Of a stretch of 64,000 bases of DNA, positions 47,785 to 55,523 are shown piece after piece. The DNA is from Gammaproteobacteria bacterium UBA2679. GTDB taxonomy: Bacteria; Pseudomonadota; Gammaproteobacteria; Pseudomonadales; Oleiphilaceae. Numbering within the stretch: the stretch's first letter is position 1; each line of letters opens with the position of its first letter. The stretch covers positions 398,161 through 462,160 of the forward strand of contig DEMD01000007.1 of assembly GCA_002354735.1 (NCBI GenBank), read 5' to 3'. The notes below the pieces were generated by a model. That model saw nothing but the letters and a program-made list of their open reading frames with translations, was not told the origin of the DNA and ran no database searches. The translations under genes and the position numbers were made by a program.

Positions 47785-48696
47785 TCAGTGAGTCTCTTCC
47801 AACTGCTGTCGAGCCTGACGCAACTGCTGTGCGCTGGCATCCATCAACTGGTTTTTCAGCCGATCGCGCTGAGCACCCATGATTCTATCCTCGCGCCTGG
47901 TCGATGGCAGGAGCAGGCCGAGGGCAGCACCTATGCCTACGCCAATGGCCACGAGTGCCAGTGGGTTCTGGTCAATGGTTTCAGAGATTCTTGACCGAGC
48001 ACGGCTGACCTGCTGCTTGGCCTTTCTCGTGCCGGTTCTGTACTGCTCGTGAACCGCATGCCCTGCTCTGTTTGCAGACTCTCTGGCATCGTGAGCCAGG
48101 TTGCCGGCCTTGTCTCTGAAATCCTCGGCTGTGTGTTCGGCCTTGTTTCTGAGATCTTCGGCTTTGCTCTTCATACCAGCGGAACCCGAGTTGGAAGTTG
48201 TATTTGAATTGCTCATCAGTTCACCTGCCTTGTTCTTGAGTTCACCAGCCTTATCCTTGACACTATCCGCCGCGTCGCCCATAGACGAGCGGAGGCCTGA
48301 ATCGGATTTTGACCCAGATGAGCCGCTTACCGACCCACTGGTATCAAGCTGTACCTTTTGATTGCCACGATCTGGCAATTGATCTGTCCGCTGCGACGGA
48401 TCTTCGCCTGTCCAACCATTTATATCGGCCGCACGTCCATCATGGCGCTCACCTCGATCACCACCGTGATAGCCGGATGAGGCCGCTGATGGCGTGGCCA
48501 GCGGAGACCCTGAGGTCGGAGTTTCCCACCGGGGCTGGGCGTTACCACCAGGATTATTCATATCCAGGTTGGACAGCTGATCCCGATTAGCGGATGTCGT
48601 CTTTTCATCGATGCCGCGGGCATTCTTGCGAAGTAATTCTGAATTCGGCGTCTGCGATGCCGACTTTGACTGTTGATGTTTGTCCTGAATAGCCAT
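47785..48696 (-). CDS. LEA-like protein with DUF883/YqjD-type C-terminal membrane anchor
   Basis: This 303-residue protein starts with about 130 polar, disordered residues rich in Ser, Gly and Asp. Amphipathic repeats follow (KDKAGELKNKAGEL, KAEDLRNKAEHTAEDFRDKA; about 145-215), like those of LEA or apolipoprotein-type helices. A C-terminal segment NPLALVAIGVGIGAALGLLL is a membrane anchor of the ElaB/YqjD/DUF883 kind, some of which bind ribosomes or tether to the inner membrane in stationary phase. A 40-residue charged tail ends it. A desiccation or osmotic stress role is likely but not proven. Confidence 0.78.
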   Translation of the reverse strand: MAIQDKHQQSKSASQTPNSELLRKNARGIDEKTTSANRDQLSNLDMNNPGGNAQPRWETPTSGSPLATPSAASSGYHGGDRGERHDGRAADINGWTGEDPSQRTDQLPDRGNQKVQLDTSGSVSGSSGSKSDSGLRSSMGDAADSVKDKAGELKNKAGELMSNSNTTSNSGSAGMKSKAEDLRNKAEHTAEDFRDKAGNLAHDARESANRAGHAVHEQYRTGTRKAKQQVSRARSRISETIDQNPLALVAIGVGIGAALGLLLPSTRREDRIMGAQRDRLKNQLMDASAQQLRQARQQLEETH

Positions 48697-48729
48697 TATT
48701 GAACTCCTTTTTCAGTCAGATATCTTGAC

Positions 48730-48751
48730 GGGCTGCACGCGGTGGCAGCCC
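48730..48751 (-). repeat. Hairpin between two stress-protein genes
   Basis: A perfect 7-bp stem GGGCTGC/GCAGCCC with an 8-base loop lies in the 65-base gap. No T-run follows; it may be a processing or partial-termination site. Confidence 0.45.
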
Positions 48752-48761
48752 GATGATCAGC

Positions 48762-49337
48762 TCAGTGACGTGAACGCGGCTGCTGGGATGTCTGGGCAGC
48801 GTGCTGGCTTGAGCTCTGGGCGAAGCGTGCAAACAGAAAAGCTGCAGCTGCGGCGCAACCAATCACCACACCGGGATAGCGTCTCGTTGCGTCTTCGAGC
48901 TGTCGCAGCATATCGGCCGGTTCGGTGTTCTTGATGCGCTCGCCGACACCGGACAGCTGCCGCGCGGCGTCGCTCATGTAGCCAGCTACGACTTCATTTT
49001 CTTCTGCCAATTCGTCAGCGGCACGATCAAGCGCTGAAGAGAAACCCTGAACACGGCCAGCGGCTTCGTTCTTCTTTTGTGCAGCCATGTCAGCGATTGC
49101 ATGCTTACCTTCTTCAATAATTCGGTTGCCTTCCTGCTTCACATCGGCCTGACCGCCACCCTGGTTACGGGCATTCTGGCTTCCACTGTTCTGAGTGTTG
49201 CCGCTCTGGTTGGCCCCTGCCTGATTGGCCGTGGAATTCTGCGCACCACCGGCTTTGCCGGCCGCCGCTCCAGCGTTCAGGGTATCGTTGCTGTTTGGTC
49301 GGGACTTATTTTCGGTGTCTCGGGTCGTTGTTGTCAT
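48762..49337 (-). CDS. Tail-anchored Ala/Gln-rich protein, unknown
   Basis: This 191-residue protein is not recognised. The first 70 residues are low complexity (Asn, Gln, Gly, Ala, Ser). A predicted helical region (about 70-150; EGKHAIADMAAQKKNEAAGR, then VQGFSSALDRAADEL) follows. A single membrane helix YPGVVIGCAAAAAFLFARF lies near the end. The layout resembles genes found beside DUF883/DUF3618-like proteins. The ATG at 49337 has GGAG 7 bases upstream. It lies between two other stress-type genes on the same strand. Confidence 0.72.
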   Translation of the reverse strand: MTTTTRDTENKSRPNSNDTLNAGAAAGKAGGAQNSTANQAGANQSGNTQNSGSQNARNQGGGQADVKQEGNRIIEEGKHAIADMAAQKKNEAAGRVQGFSSALDRAADELAEENEVVAGYMSDAARQLSGVGERIKNTEPADMLRQLEDATRRYPGVVIGCAAAAAFLFARFAQSSSQHAAQTSQQPRSRH

Positions 49338-49420
49338 ACCAAATCTCCAGTCTATCCAAAATTGAGCTCAGGAATAATCGAGCTAGTGCCACGGTCGCTG
49401 GACGGCATTCGCCGCCAGAA

Positions 49421-49726
49421 TCACGAATCGGACGCCTGACCTGACTCGAGGTAATCAAGCGTGTCATCTGCGAGGTGCTTCGCCTTACTACCCAGGCCGG
49501 AAAGAACGCTATCGATAGAACCTATCAACTCAACATATTGTTCGCGCTGTGATGCTTCGGCTTGCTTGCCAAAAACATCGCCATTCAGTTTGATCGAAGC
49601 TCCCGAACTCATGCTCTCCAGGCCGTTACTGTGACCTAGGACTAGAATGAGGAGTGCGCCGACAGGAAAAACTGTATGTTTTGCCATCCGGGCACCGGAG
49701 AATTTTTTGAATCTGTGCGCGTTCAT
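49421..49726 (-). CDS. Small exported or membrane-bound protein, unknown
   Basis: This protein of up to 101 residues is not recognised. A basic start and one hydrophobic segment (TVFPVGALLILVLGHSNG) look like a signal peptide or anchor. The remainder is soluble, ending in an acidic helix (SIDSVLSGLGSKAKHLADDT). An internal ATG at 49687 is the alternative start. A sigma-54-like promoter lies just upstream (49764-49780), and two more stress-type genes follow, with an 83-base gap to the next. Confidence 0.6.
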   Translation of the reverse strand: MNAHRFKKFSGARMAKHTVFPVGALLILVLGHSNGLESMSSGASIKLNGDVFGKQAEASQREQYVELIGSIDSVLSGLGSKAKHLADDTLDYLESGQASDS

Positions 49727-49990
49727 TATGTAGAGCCTGCTGGTTCATTCCATGGTGTGGCGAATGCAAGCTGTGCTCCTGCCCAGCCTCTACCACACCC
49801 CGTTCAATACGCAGTTACATAGCGAGCTACGAGCCAGCAACTTATAAATTCTGTAAAAACAGCAGCTTGGAAAAACGAAGGGGGTTTTTAGGCTCGCTGA
49901 AAGGCGAATGAGCGCTCTAATTGAAGCTGCAATTACAAGCGCCCAGGAAAAGATGCCGAAATTTACAAAGACAAGGCGGAGGGATTAAGA
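49727..49990. other. 264-base intergenic region upstream of the stress cluster
   Basis: This AT-rich gap separates the hemH stop from the 101-residue gene. It contains the sigma-54-like site at its left end. No gene or clear terminator for hemH was found. Confidence 0.5.
49764..49780 (-). promoter_or_regulatory. Sigma-54-like promoter of the stress-protein cluster
   Basis: On the minus strand AGGAGCACAGCTTGCAT has GG and GC with exactly 10 bases between and a perfect TTGCA -12 box; the -24 box is weaker (GGAGC). The predicted start near 49754 is about 28 bases before the ATG at 49726. Confidence 0.5.
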
Positions 49991-51124
49991 CTACTGAGGG
50001 TCTGGAAGCGCTCTGGCCAGAGATTTCTGGAGTTCACGCGTGGAGGCGGTGTCGGGTGCCCGAGCACCGTCATCCTTCCAGGCATTCAAATGATTGCCTA
50101 CGAGCTGAGAAAGCGCTGCGATATGGCCGTCCTCCGCATTCAGGCAGGGTATGAAGCCATATTCCCTGCCACCTGCCTGTATGAAGTACTCACGGTTCTC
50201 TTCGCCAATTTCCTCGATCGTTTCGAGACAGTCTGCAGCGAAGCCGGGGCAGAAGACCTGTACCGACCTCAAGCCAGCAGAAGCTAGCGACTTGAGGGTG
50301 ATATCGGTGTAAGGCTTCAGCCAAGGCTCCCGTCCGAAACGCGACTGGAAAGTGGTGAGGTACTCATCAGCACCGATCCCTAGCTTGTCTGCAATGAGTC
50401 GTGAGGTCTTGTGACAGTGACAATGATAGGGATCGCCAGCAGAAAGATAACGCGCGGGTATGCCATGGTAGGACAGCAAAAGTTTTTCGCTTCGTCCGTG
50501 CCTGGCCCAATAAGCCTCGATGTGAGCTGCACAGGCCGTGATGAAAGGATCAAAATCGTGGTAGCAGTTGATGAACTGCAGCGCAGGCAACCAGCGTCGA
50601 CGGGTGAAGTCGGCGGCGATGGCATCGAAGGTTGAGCCGGTCGTGGCAGCACAGTACTGTGGATACAGAGGCAGCACGATCAACTGCTCGACACCAGCTT
50701 CCTGCATGCGGGTCAACTTACTGGTGATTGATGGATTGCCGTAACGCATTGCAAAATCAACCACGAGATCATCGCCGTAATCAGCCTGCAACTGCTGCTT
50801 GAGCGCCTCGCACTGGTCTACTGTATGGAAGAGCAGCGGCGAGCCGCGGTCGGTCCAGACTGTCCTGTACGCGCGAGCTGAGCGCGCGGGACGGATATTC
50901 AGTATGACGAGGTTGAGAATGCACCACCATAGCAACCTCGGCACCTCGACGACCCTGGGATCACTCAGGAACTCCTTCAGGTACCGTCTGAGCGCCTTCC
51001 TGTCAGGCTGGTCAGGGGTACCGAGGTTTGTTATCAGCACGCCGGTGCGGCGGCGCTGGCCATGTTCGAAGCTGGTTTGCGCCTTGTATTGGGCGGTATC
51101 AACAGGATGTTCGCGCCTGCTCAA
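49991..51124 (-). CDS. hemH: Ferrochelatase
   Basis: This 377-residue enzyme inserts iron into protoporphyrin IX, the last step of protoheme synthesis. The N-terminal motif GVLITNLGTPDQPD, the active-site LLLSYHGIPARY (catalytic His) and CPGFAADCLETIEEI (Glu) are clear. The C-terminus extends by about 30 residues beyond the core. Its ATG overlaps the stop of the dienoyl-CoA isomerase-like gene by 4 bases, which implies coupling. Confidence 0.96.
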   Translation of the reverse strand: MSRREHPVDTAQYKAQTSFEHGQRRRTGVLITNLGTPDQPDRKALRRYLKEFLSDPRVVEVPRLLWWCILNLVILNIRPARSARAYRTVWTDRGSPLLFHTVDQCEALKQQLQADYGDDLVVDFAMRYGNPSITSKLTRMQEAGVEQLIVLPLYPQYCAATTGSTFDAIAADFTRRRWLPALQFINCYHDFDPFITACAAHIEAYWARHGRSEKLLLSYHGIPARYLSAGDPYHCHCHKTSRLIADKLGIGADEYLTTFQSRFGREPWLKPYTDITLKSLASAGLRSVQVFCPGFAADCLETIEEIGEENREYFIQAGGREYGFIPCLNAEDGHIAALSQLVGNHLNAWKDDGARAPDTASTRELQKSLARALPDPQ

Positions 51125-51972
51125 TTCTTGAATTCCGGCGCAGTTCTGGTCATTCCGGCTTTCATGGCCTGCTGAATGTCATCGCTCAGGATCATGGCAG
51201 AATTCCAGGTCGCTATGTAATTCAGCCCCTCCTCGACGCTGTGGTCGCGTGAGAACAGGATCATCTCCTTGGTTCCACGAATAGCCAGGGGCGCCTTGCT
51301 GGCAATCTGAGCAGCCACTTCTCCGACCAGCATATCCAGCGCTGACTTATCCCCGGCCACAGCATTGACCAGCCCCATGCTCCTGGCTTCCTCAGCACCA
51401 AACTCACGGCCCGTATAGGCAAGCTCACGCATGATGCCATCGGGAATGATTTTTGGCAGCCGCTGCAGTGTGCCGACGTCTGCTGTCATACCGATGTCGA
51501 TTTCGCGGATGGAAAATTTTGCATCGCAGCTGGCATAGCGCATATCACAGCAGGTTATCATGTCGATCGCGCCACCAATAACGGCGCCATGCACGGCGGC
51601 AATCACCGGTACCCGACAGCGTTCGATAGCAGTGAAGCTGTTCTGCATGGCGAGTATCTGACGACGCAGTCGCTCGCGGAAACGACCCTCACAATCGCGC
51701 TTAGCGGTGAAAATGGCTGAGAACTCTGCAAGGTCGATGCCGCCGCAAAAATGCTTGCCCTCTCCTGCCAGAATCGCGACCCTGATCTCCGCAACCTGAT
51801 CAATAGCTTCAAAAACCTGCCCTACCTCAGCCCACAGTCTCATGTTGAGCGCATTGGCCTTATCCGGGCGGGACAGTGTCACCGTAGCGACATGCTCATT
51901 GACTTTAAGCGTCAGGTGCTCATATCGAGTTTCTTCGAGCGACTCGAGCGTGAGTTCTTTCAACAGTTGCAT
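51121..51972 (-). CDS. Enoyl-CoA hydratase/isomerase family, ECH1-like dienoyl-CoA isomerase
   Basis: This 283-residue crotonase-fold protein has GKHFCGGIDLAEF, the oxyanion-hole segment HGAVIGGAIDMI and REIDIGMTADVGTLQRLPKI. The Glu and Asp of the last segment match the catalytic pair of mitochondrial delta(3,5)-delta(2,4)-dienoyl-CoA isomerase, so a role in oxidation of unsaturated fatty acids is likely. The ATG at 51972 with GGAAA upstream is chosen over the longer frame. Why it is coupled to hemH is not clear. Confidence 0.88.
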   Translation of the reverse strand: MQLLKELTLESLEETRYEHLTLKVNEHVATVTLSRPDKANALNMRLWAEVGQVFEAIDQVAEIRVAILAGEGKHFCGGIDLAEFSAIFTAKRDCEGRFRERLRRQILAMQNSFTAIERCRVPVIAAVHGAVIGGAIDMITCCDMRYASCDAKFSIREIDIGMTADVGTLQRLPKIIPDGIMRELAYTGREFGAEEARSMGLVNAVAGDKSALDMLVGEVAAQIASKAPLAIRGTKEMILFSRDHSVEEGLNYIATWNSAMILSDDIQQAMKAGMTRTAPEFKN

Positions 51973-52000
51973 ATGAGTTTCCAAAAACGGGTGAGCGGAA

Positions 52001-53344
52001 TCAGATCGATTCCGTCTTGAGATAGTGGTCCAGCAATGGCTTGAAAGCCGCCTGTACGCCAAGCCCCTTCATGATCCAGTAATGACCAGCAATCATTCTG
52101 TCGATGAAGAGCGTTTCCACCGGCGGTTTGAACGACGCCAGATGCTGGAATACAGTATTGGCTTTGGCTGCAACTTTCAAATGCACATCACCCGATCTGA
52201 AGTCGTAGCTGTCTTCGCTGAAGGGTTGGATGATAATGTCACGCCACAAAGCGTAATACGCCTCATCAACGGCTGGCATCTCTTCAACCCTGACCCCGAG
52301 GTCGATCATGAATCGATCAAGAGCGGCGTAGTCTTCTGCTAGAGCAGCATTGACCGCCTTTCGGTAGGCCACCACGATCTCCGGCTTGAGCTTTTTGACG
52401 CAGCCAAAATCATAGATGATAAGGGTGCCATCAGGGCGGAAGGCGAAGTTGCCCGCGTGGGGGTCGCCATGAATGGCTTTAAATTTGAATAGCTGATCTG
52501 CCATCGTTCGGAAAAGACGCTCACCGATTTCATTGATGGTGGCTTGGTCGTAGCGTTCGGTAGTCACTTCACTGACATGATCCCCAGCGACATATTCCAT
52601 TGTCAGCACGCGACGTGAACTCAACCCCGTCAGCACAGCGGGTATCAGGACCTTCGGCTCGTCCTTGTGAAAGCCACGGAAGAGCTCGACATTTCTCGCC
52701 TCGTTCTCATAGTCGAGTTCCTCGATGAGACGCGCGCGAATCTCAGCAAAAAGCTGGTCAACAGACTCCTTCGGCATCTTCAGTAGCCCGCCGAGTTTCA
52801 GTGCCAGTCGCAGCTGCTTCAAATCGGAGTCGACTGATCCACCCACCCCTGGGTACTGCACCTTGACGATGACCTCCTGCCCTTCTCGCGTGGTCGCACG
52901 ATGTACCTGACCAATCGAGGCGGCGGCATAGGGTTCTTCATCGAAGGTGGCGAAGAGGCTGTTATGGCTCGCGCCAAGCTCTTCTTCGATCTGCTTAGCA
53001 ATCACCTCGAAATCCATCGGCGGCGCTTCCTTTTGCAGGCGCTGCAAGGCTTTCGAGAACTCTTTCGGGAGGAAGTCCTGGGTCTGCGAGGCCACCTGCC
53101 CCACTTTCATCACCGCACCTTTGAGTTCCCCGAGGGTATCGACGATGCGGGCAGCCATCTTGTCGTAGCTCTCGGCTTTCTGCTCGTCGTGCTTCTGTTC
53201 GTCGGTGAACTGGCGGCGAATCTTCTGGCCGGCATAATTACTGGCGACCGATGCGGTCATGCCAGCCAGTTTGAAGAATCGTCGAGTACGGCTGACAGGC
53301 GTGACCCTGGCTTTACCAGGCTTGCTGTCCTTGTCGTTGGTCAA
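52001..53344 (-). CDS. ABC1/UbiB-family atypical kinase
   Basis: This 447-residue protein has the UbiB/ADCK hallmarks: the KxGQ motif (LKGAVMKVGQVASQ), the Ala-rich loop AAASIGQVHRA, the catalytic region IHGDPHAGNF and the metal motif YDFGCVKKL. Family members bind ATP and support coenzyme Q or lipid homeostasis. No ubi genes are near, so it may be an AarF-like paralogue and not the ubiquinone-operon UbiB. No C-terminal membrane helix is seen. The start is TTG with CAGGTG upstream. A long hairpin precedes it. Confidence 0.88.
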   Translation of the reverse strand: MTNDKDSKPGKARVTPVSRTRRFFKLAGMTASVASNYAGQKIRRQFTDEQKHDEQKAESYDKMAARIVDTLGELKGAVMKVGQVASQTQDFLPKEFSKALQRLQKEAPPMDFEVIAKQIEEELGASHNSLFATFDEEPYAAASIGQVHRATTREGQEVIVKVQYPGVGGSVDSDLKQLRLALKLGGLLKMPKESVDQLFAEIRARLIEELDYENEARNVELFRGFHKDEPKVLIPAVLTGLSSRRVLTMEYVAGDHVSEVTTERYDQATINEIGERLFRTMADQLFKFKAIHGDPHAGNFAFRPDGTLIIYDFGCVKKLKPEIVVAYRKAVNAALAEDYAALDRFMIDLGVRVEEMPAVDEAYYALWRDIIIQPFSEDSYDFRSGDVHLKVAAKANTVFQHLASFKPPVETLFIDRMIAGHYWIMKGLGVQAAFKPLLDHYLKTESI

Positions 53345-53360
53345 GAGTACACCTGAATAT

Positions 53361-53402
53361 CTATGGCTGGATGAGCTGTCTAATGTATACCATCAGCCAT
53401 AG
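53361..53402. repeat. Inverted repeat upstream of the UbiB-family gene
   Basis: CTATGGCTG and CAGCCATAG are perfect 9-bp arms. With one bulged G the pairing extends to 12 bp around a 17-base loop. It begins 17 bases upstream of the TTG start. No T-run follows on either strand, so it may be a regulator site or a 5' leader structure. Confidence 0.5.
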
Positions 53403-53440
53403 AATATGGATTGCTGTACAGTTATCTGCAAGCGTGGCTT

Positions 53441-54403
53441 TCAGGGAGCATAATGCGTCGAGCGATTGCGACCGCCCTGTTTTGACTTATAAAGTGCCTG
53501 GTCGGCATGTTCTACCCACTGCATCGGCTCAGTTACCGAATCATCCACCGGGGCGATACCTAGCGAAATCGTCCATCGGATGGCGGTGCCCTCATGATGA
53601 ACGGTGAGCGCCTCGATCTTCTTGCGCAATCGCTCGGCAAATATCATGGCGTTTTCAGGAGGTGTATCAACCAGAATGATGGTAAATTCCTCACCACCGT
53701 ATCGTCCGGATATATCGGTTTCACGCATGGTTTCGAGCAGTACTGAAGCCGTTTTCTTTATGACCTCATCCCCCGCAGGGTGACCGTAGGTGTCATTGAC
53801 CTTCTTGAAATGATCGATGTCGAACATGACCAGGGTGCTATTCTGACCGGTACGTTTGTGTCTCGAGTATTCGGCTTTTAGCGACTCCTGCCAGGCTCCC
53901 CGGTTGTTCAGGCCAGTCAGGGCATCAGTTCTGCTGAGGTACCCAAGCTTGTCATTGGCGGCCTGGAGTTGCTTGGAATTGGTCGCGATATCCGTCACGT
54001 CGTAAATAATCAGGCAGATGTGATCGACCTGACCCGACGCCGAGATCAGCGGGGAGATCGTGATGTTCTGGAACATGTAAGGCTCGGTGCCCGTTATCGG
54101 CCGATAGTTCCGGAAGCGAAACAGGTAGGGCCGCTGGGTCCAGGTGGTGAAAGTCCGATTCTGCAACAGGAATACCGCCTGGGTCTTACTGAAGAACCAG
54201 TCTTTCGGAATCTCGGTAAACAGGTCAAAGATGACTTTGTCCCTCACGGCATGAGGCTTCTTGCCGCTGTGATTTTCCATGAAGCTGTTCCAGGCCTGCA
54301 CACGGTAGCTCCTGTCCAATACCACCAGACCAACGTCTATGGTCTGCAGCATATCCATCAGCCAGTGAAATTCACCAGCATCCAGGTTTTCCGGTGCAGT
54401 CAT
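53441..54403 (-). CDS. PAS-GGDEF diguanylate cyclase
   Basis: This 320-residue soluble protein has a PAS domain (about 12-138; VGLVVLDRSYRVQAWN), a short coiled linker and a GGDEF domain (about 155-315). The active motif GGEEF (236-240) and the inhibitory site RETD (227-230) are both intact, so it should be an active, product-regulated cyclase. The ATG has AGGA 8 bases upstream. It follows the REC-CheC gene by 42 bases on the same strand, which suggests they form one signalling pair. Confidence 0.93.
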   Translation of the reverse strand: MTAPENLDAGEFHWLMDMLQTIDVGLVVLDRSYRVQAWNSFMENHSGKKPHAVRDKVIFDLFTEIPKDWFFSKTQAVFLLQNRTFTTWTQRPYLFRFRNYRPITGTEPYMFQNITISPLISASGQVDHICLIIYDVTDIATNSKQLQAANDKLGYLSRTDALTGLNNRGAWQESLKAEYSRHKRTGQNSTLVMFDIDHFKKVNDTYGHPAGDEVIKKTASVLLETMRETDISGRYGGEEFTIILVDTPPENAMIFAERLRKKIEALTVHHEGTAIRWTISLGIAPVDDSVTEPMQWVEHADQALYKSKQGGRNRSTHYAP

Positions 54404-54445
54404 CGTAGATATCCTTTGCTGGCGCCAACACTGTTCATAAGGGAT

Positions 54446-55465
54446 TTATTCAATGAGGTACGCGACCTTGTCGCGCATGACCGGGAGAGAATCTTCAGTA
54501 AACATCAGTAGCAGATCGCACTGAATGTTGTAGTTCTCGACCTTGTAGGCAATTTCGATGGCGAGCATGCGCTCCCAGTTCCACTGGTTATTCTCCATGA
54601 GCTGGGATACATCGACGTGTTGACCAAGCACCTGAGGATGCCCCTGGCTGAATGAGATATCCATTTGCTCAGCTATGCCCTTGGTACAGGCGCCGATGAG
54701 GATCGAAGCCGTGTCCATCAACAGCTCCAATTCGCCGAGTGCATCAAGTTCGCCCTTATATTTCATAAGGCGTGCAAGGTCCGCGAAGCTGGCATCATGA
54801 AACAGCAACAATGCTTCCCCAGCAATTCCAGAGCCAATGAATCCCTGACAGACCGCCGAGTAGCTGTCTTGATCCTGTGTGGCCTGCAGAGCCATCCGGA
54901 GCTCGCTCTGCTCTAGCAGGTTGACCTGAGGCACCGGCAGAAGAATGAATACGTCGAGCAGTCTGGCAAGCAGATCCGCGGCCTGTCCCATCGCGACGTT
55001 GGCAATCTCCTGGTAAGCATCCAGCTCACTGGTCTTGCCACTCTTTTCGAGCATAGTCGGCGTAAGCGCGGGCTGGGCTGTCGGCGTCTCCGAACCAGGA
55101 CCCAGGATACCCAGGCGCTGGAGGATCTCGGCCAACTCATCCGTTCCAATCGGCTTACGGATGAAATCGGCAGCACCGAGCTGCATGACACGTTTACGCG
55201 CATCCGGCTGAATGTCGCCCGACACAACCACGACGATGCTAGGCAGATCCTCTTTGGCTATCACCGACAGCGTTTCGTAGCCGTCCATCACAGGCATATT
55301 CAGGTCAAGGAAGAGAATGTCTCCTTTGCCCTGCCTGATAAGCTCGATCGCCTCACCGCCGTGCTTTGCGAAGGAGATCTCGATGTCCCAATTTTGAGGG
55401 AGCGATTTGGCCATTTGTTTTCGCGCGACGCTTGAGTCATCGCAGATCAGAACAGGTGTGGTCAT
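54446..55465 (-). CDS. Response regulator with CheC-like phosphatase domain
   Basis: This 339-residue protein has a receiver domain (about 1-118; LICDDS, phosphoacceptor in LFLDLNMPVMDG, Lys in FIRKPIG). A short Pro/Thr linker and a CheC/CheX-like domain (about 145-335) follow. The first CheC active-site signature is intact (EIANVAMGQA, i.e. ExxNxxxG). The second appears changed (ELLMDTASILIGA). Such fusions dephosphorylate CheY-type receivers or control their own. The PAS-GGDEF gene lies directly downstream. Confidence 0.88.
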   Translation of the reverse strand: MTTPVLICDDSSVARKQMAKSLPQNWDIEISFAKHGGEAIELIRQGKGDILFLDLNMPVMDGYETLSVIAKEDLPSIVVVVSGDIQPDARKRVMQLGAADFIRKPIGTDELAEILQRLGILGPGSETPTAQPALTPTMLEKSGKTSELDAYQEIANVAMGQAADLLARLLDVFILLPVPQVNLLEQSELRMALQATQDQDSYSAVCQGFIGSGIAGEALLLFHDASFADLARLMKYKGELDALGELELLMDTASILIGACTKGIAEQMDISFSQGHPQVLGQHVDVSQLMENNQWNWERMLAIEIAYKVENYNIQCDLLLMFTEDSLPVMRDKVAYLIE

Positions 55466-55523
55466 TGATTCACTGGTCGCTATGGCTTATACAGGGGCCT
55501 TGTTTTAACACTCAGTAAAGTGC

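Noticed and set aside
49338..49420. TGGCAC box upstream of the 191-residue gene as a fourth sigma-54 promoter
   Set aside because: The -24 box is present on the minus strand, but no GC lies 10 bases downstream and there is no TTGC-like -12 box.
49921..50154. 77-residue open frame upstream of and inside hemH on the plus strand
   Set aside because: Most of it is antisense to hemH; it has no ribosome site and a composition unlike a protein.
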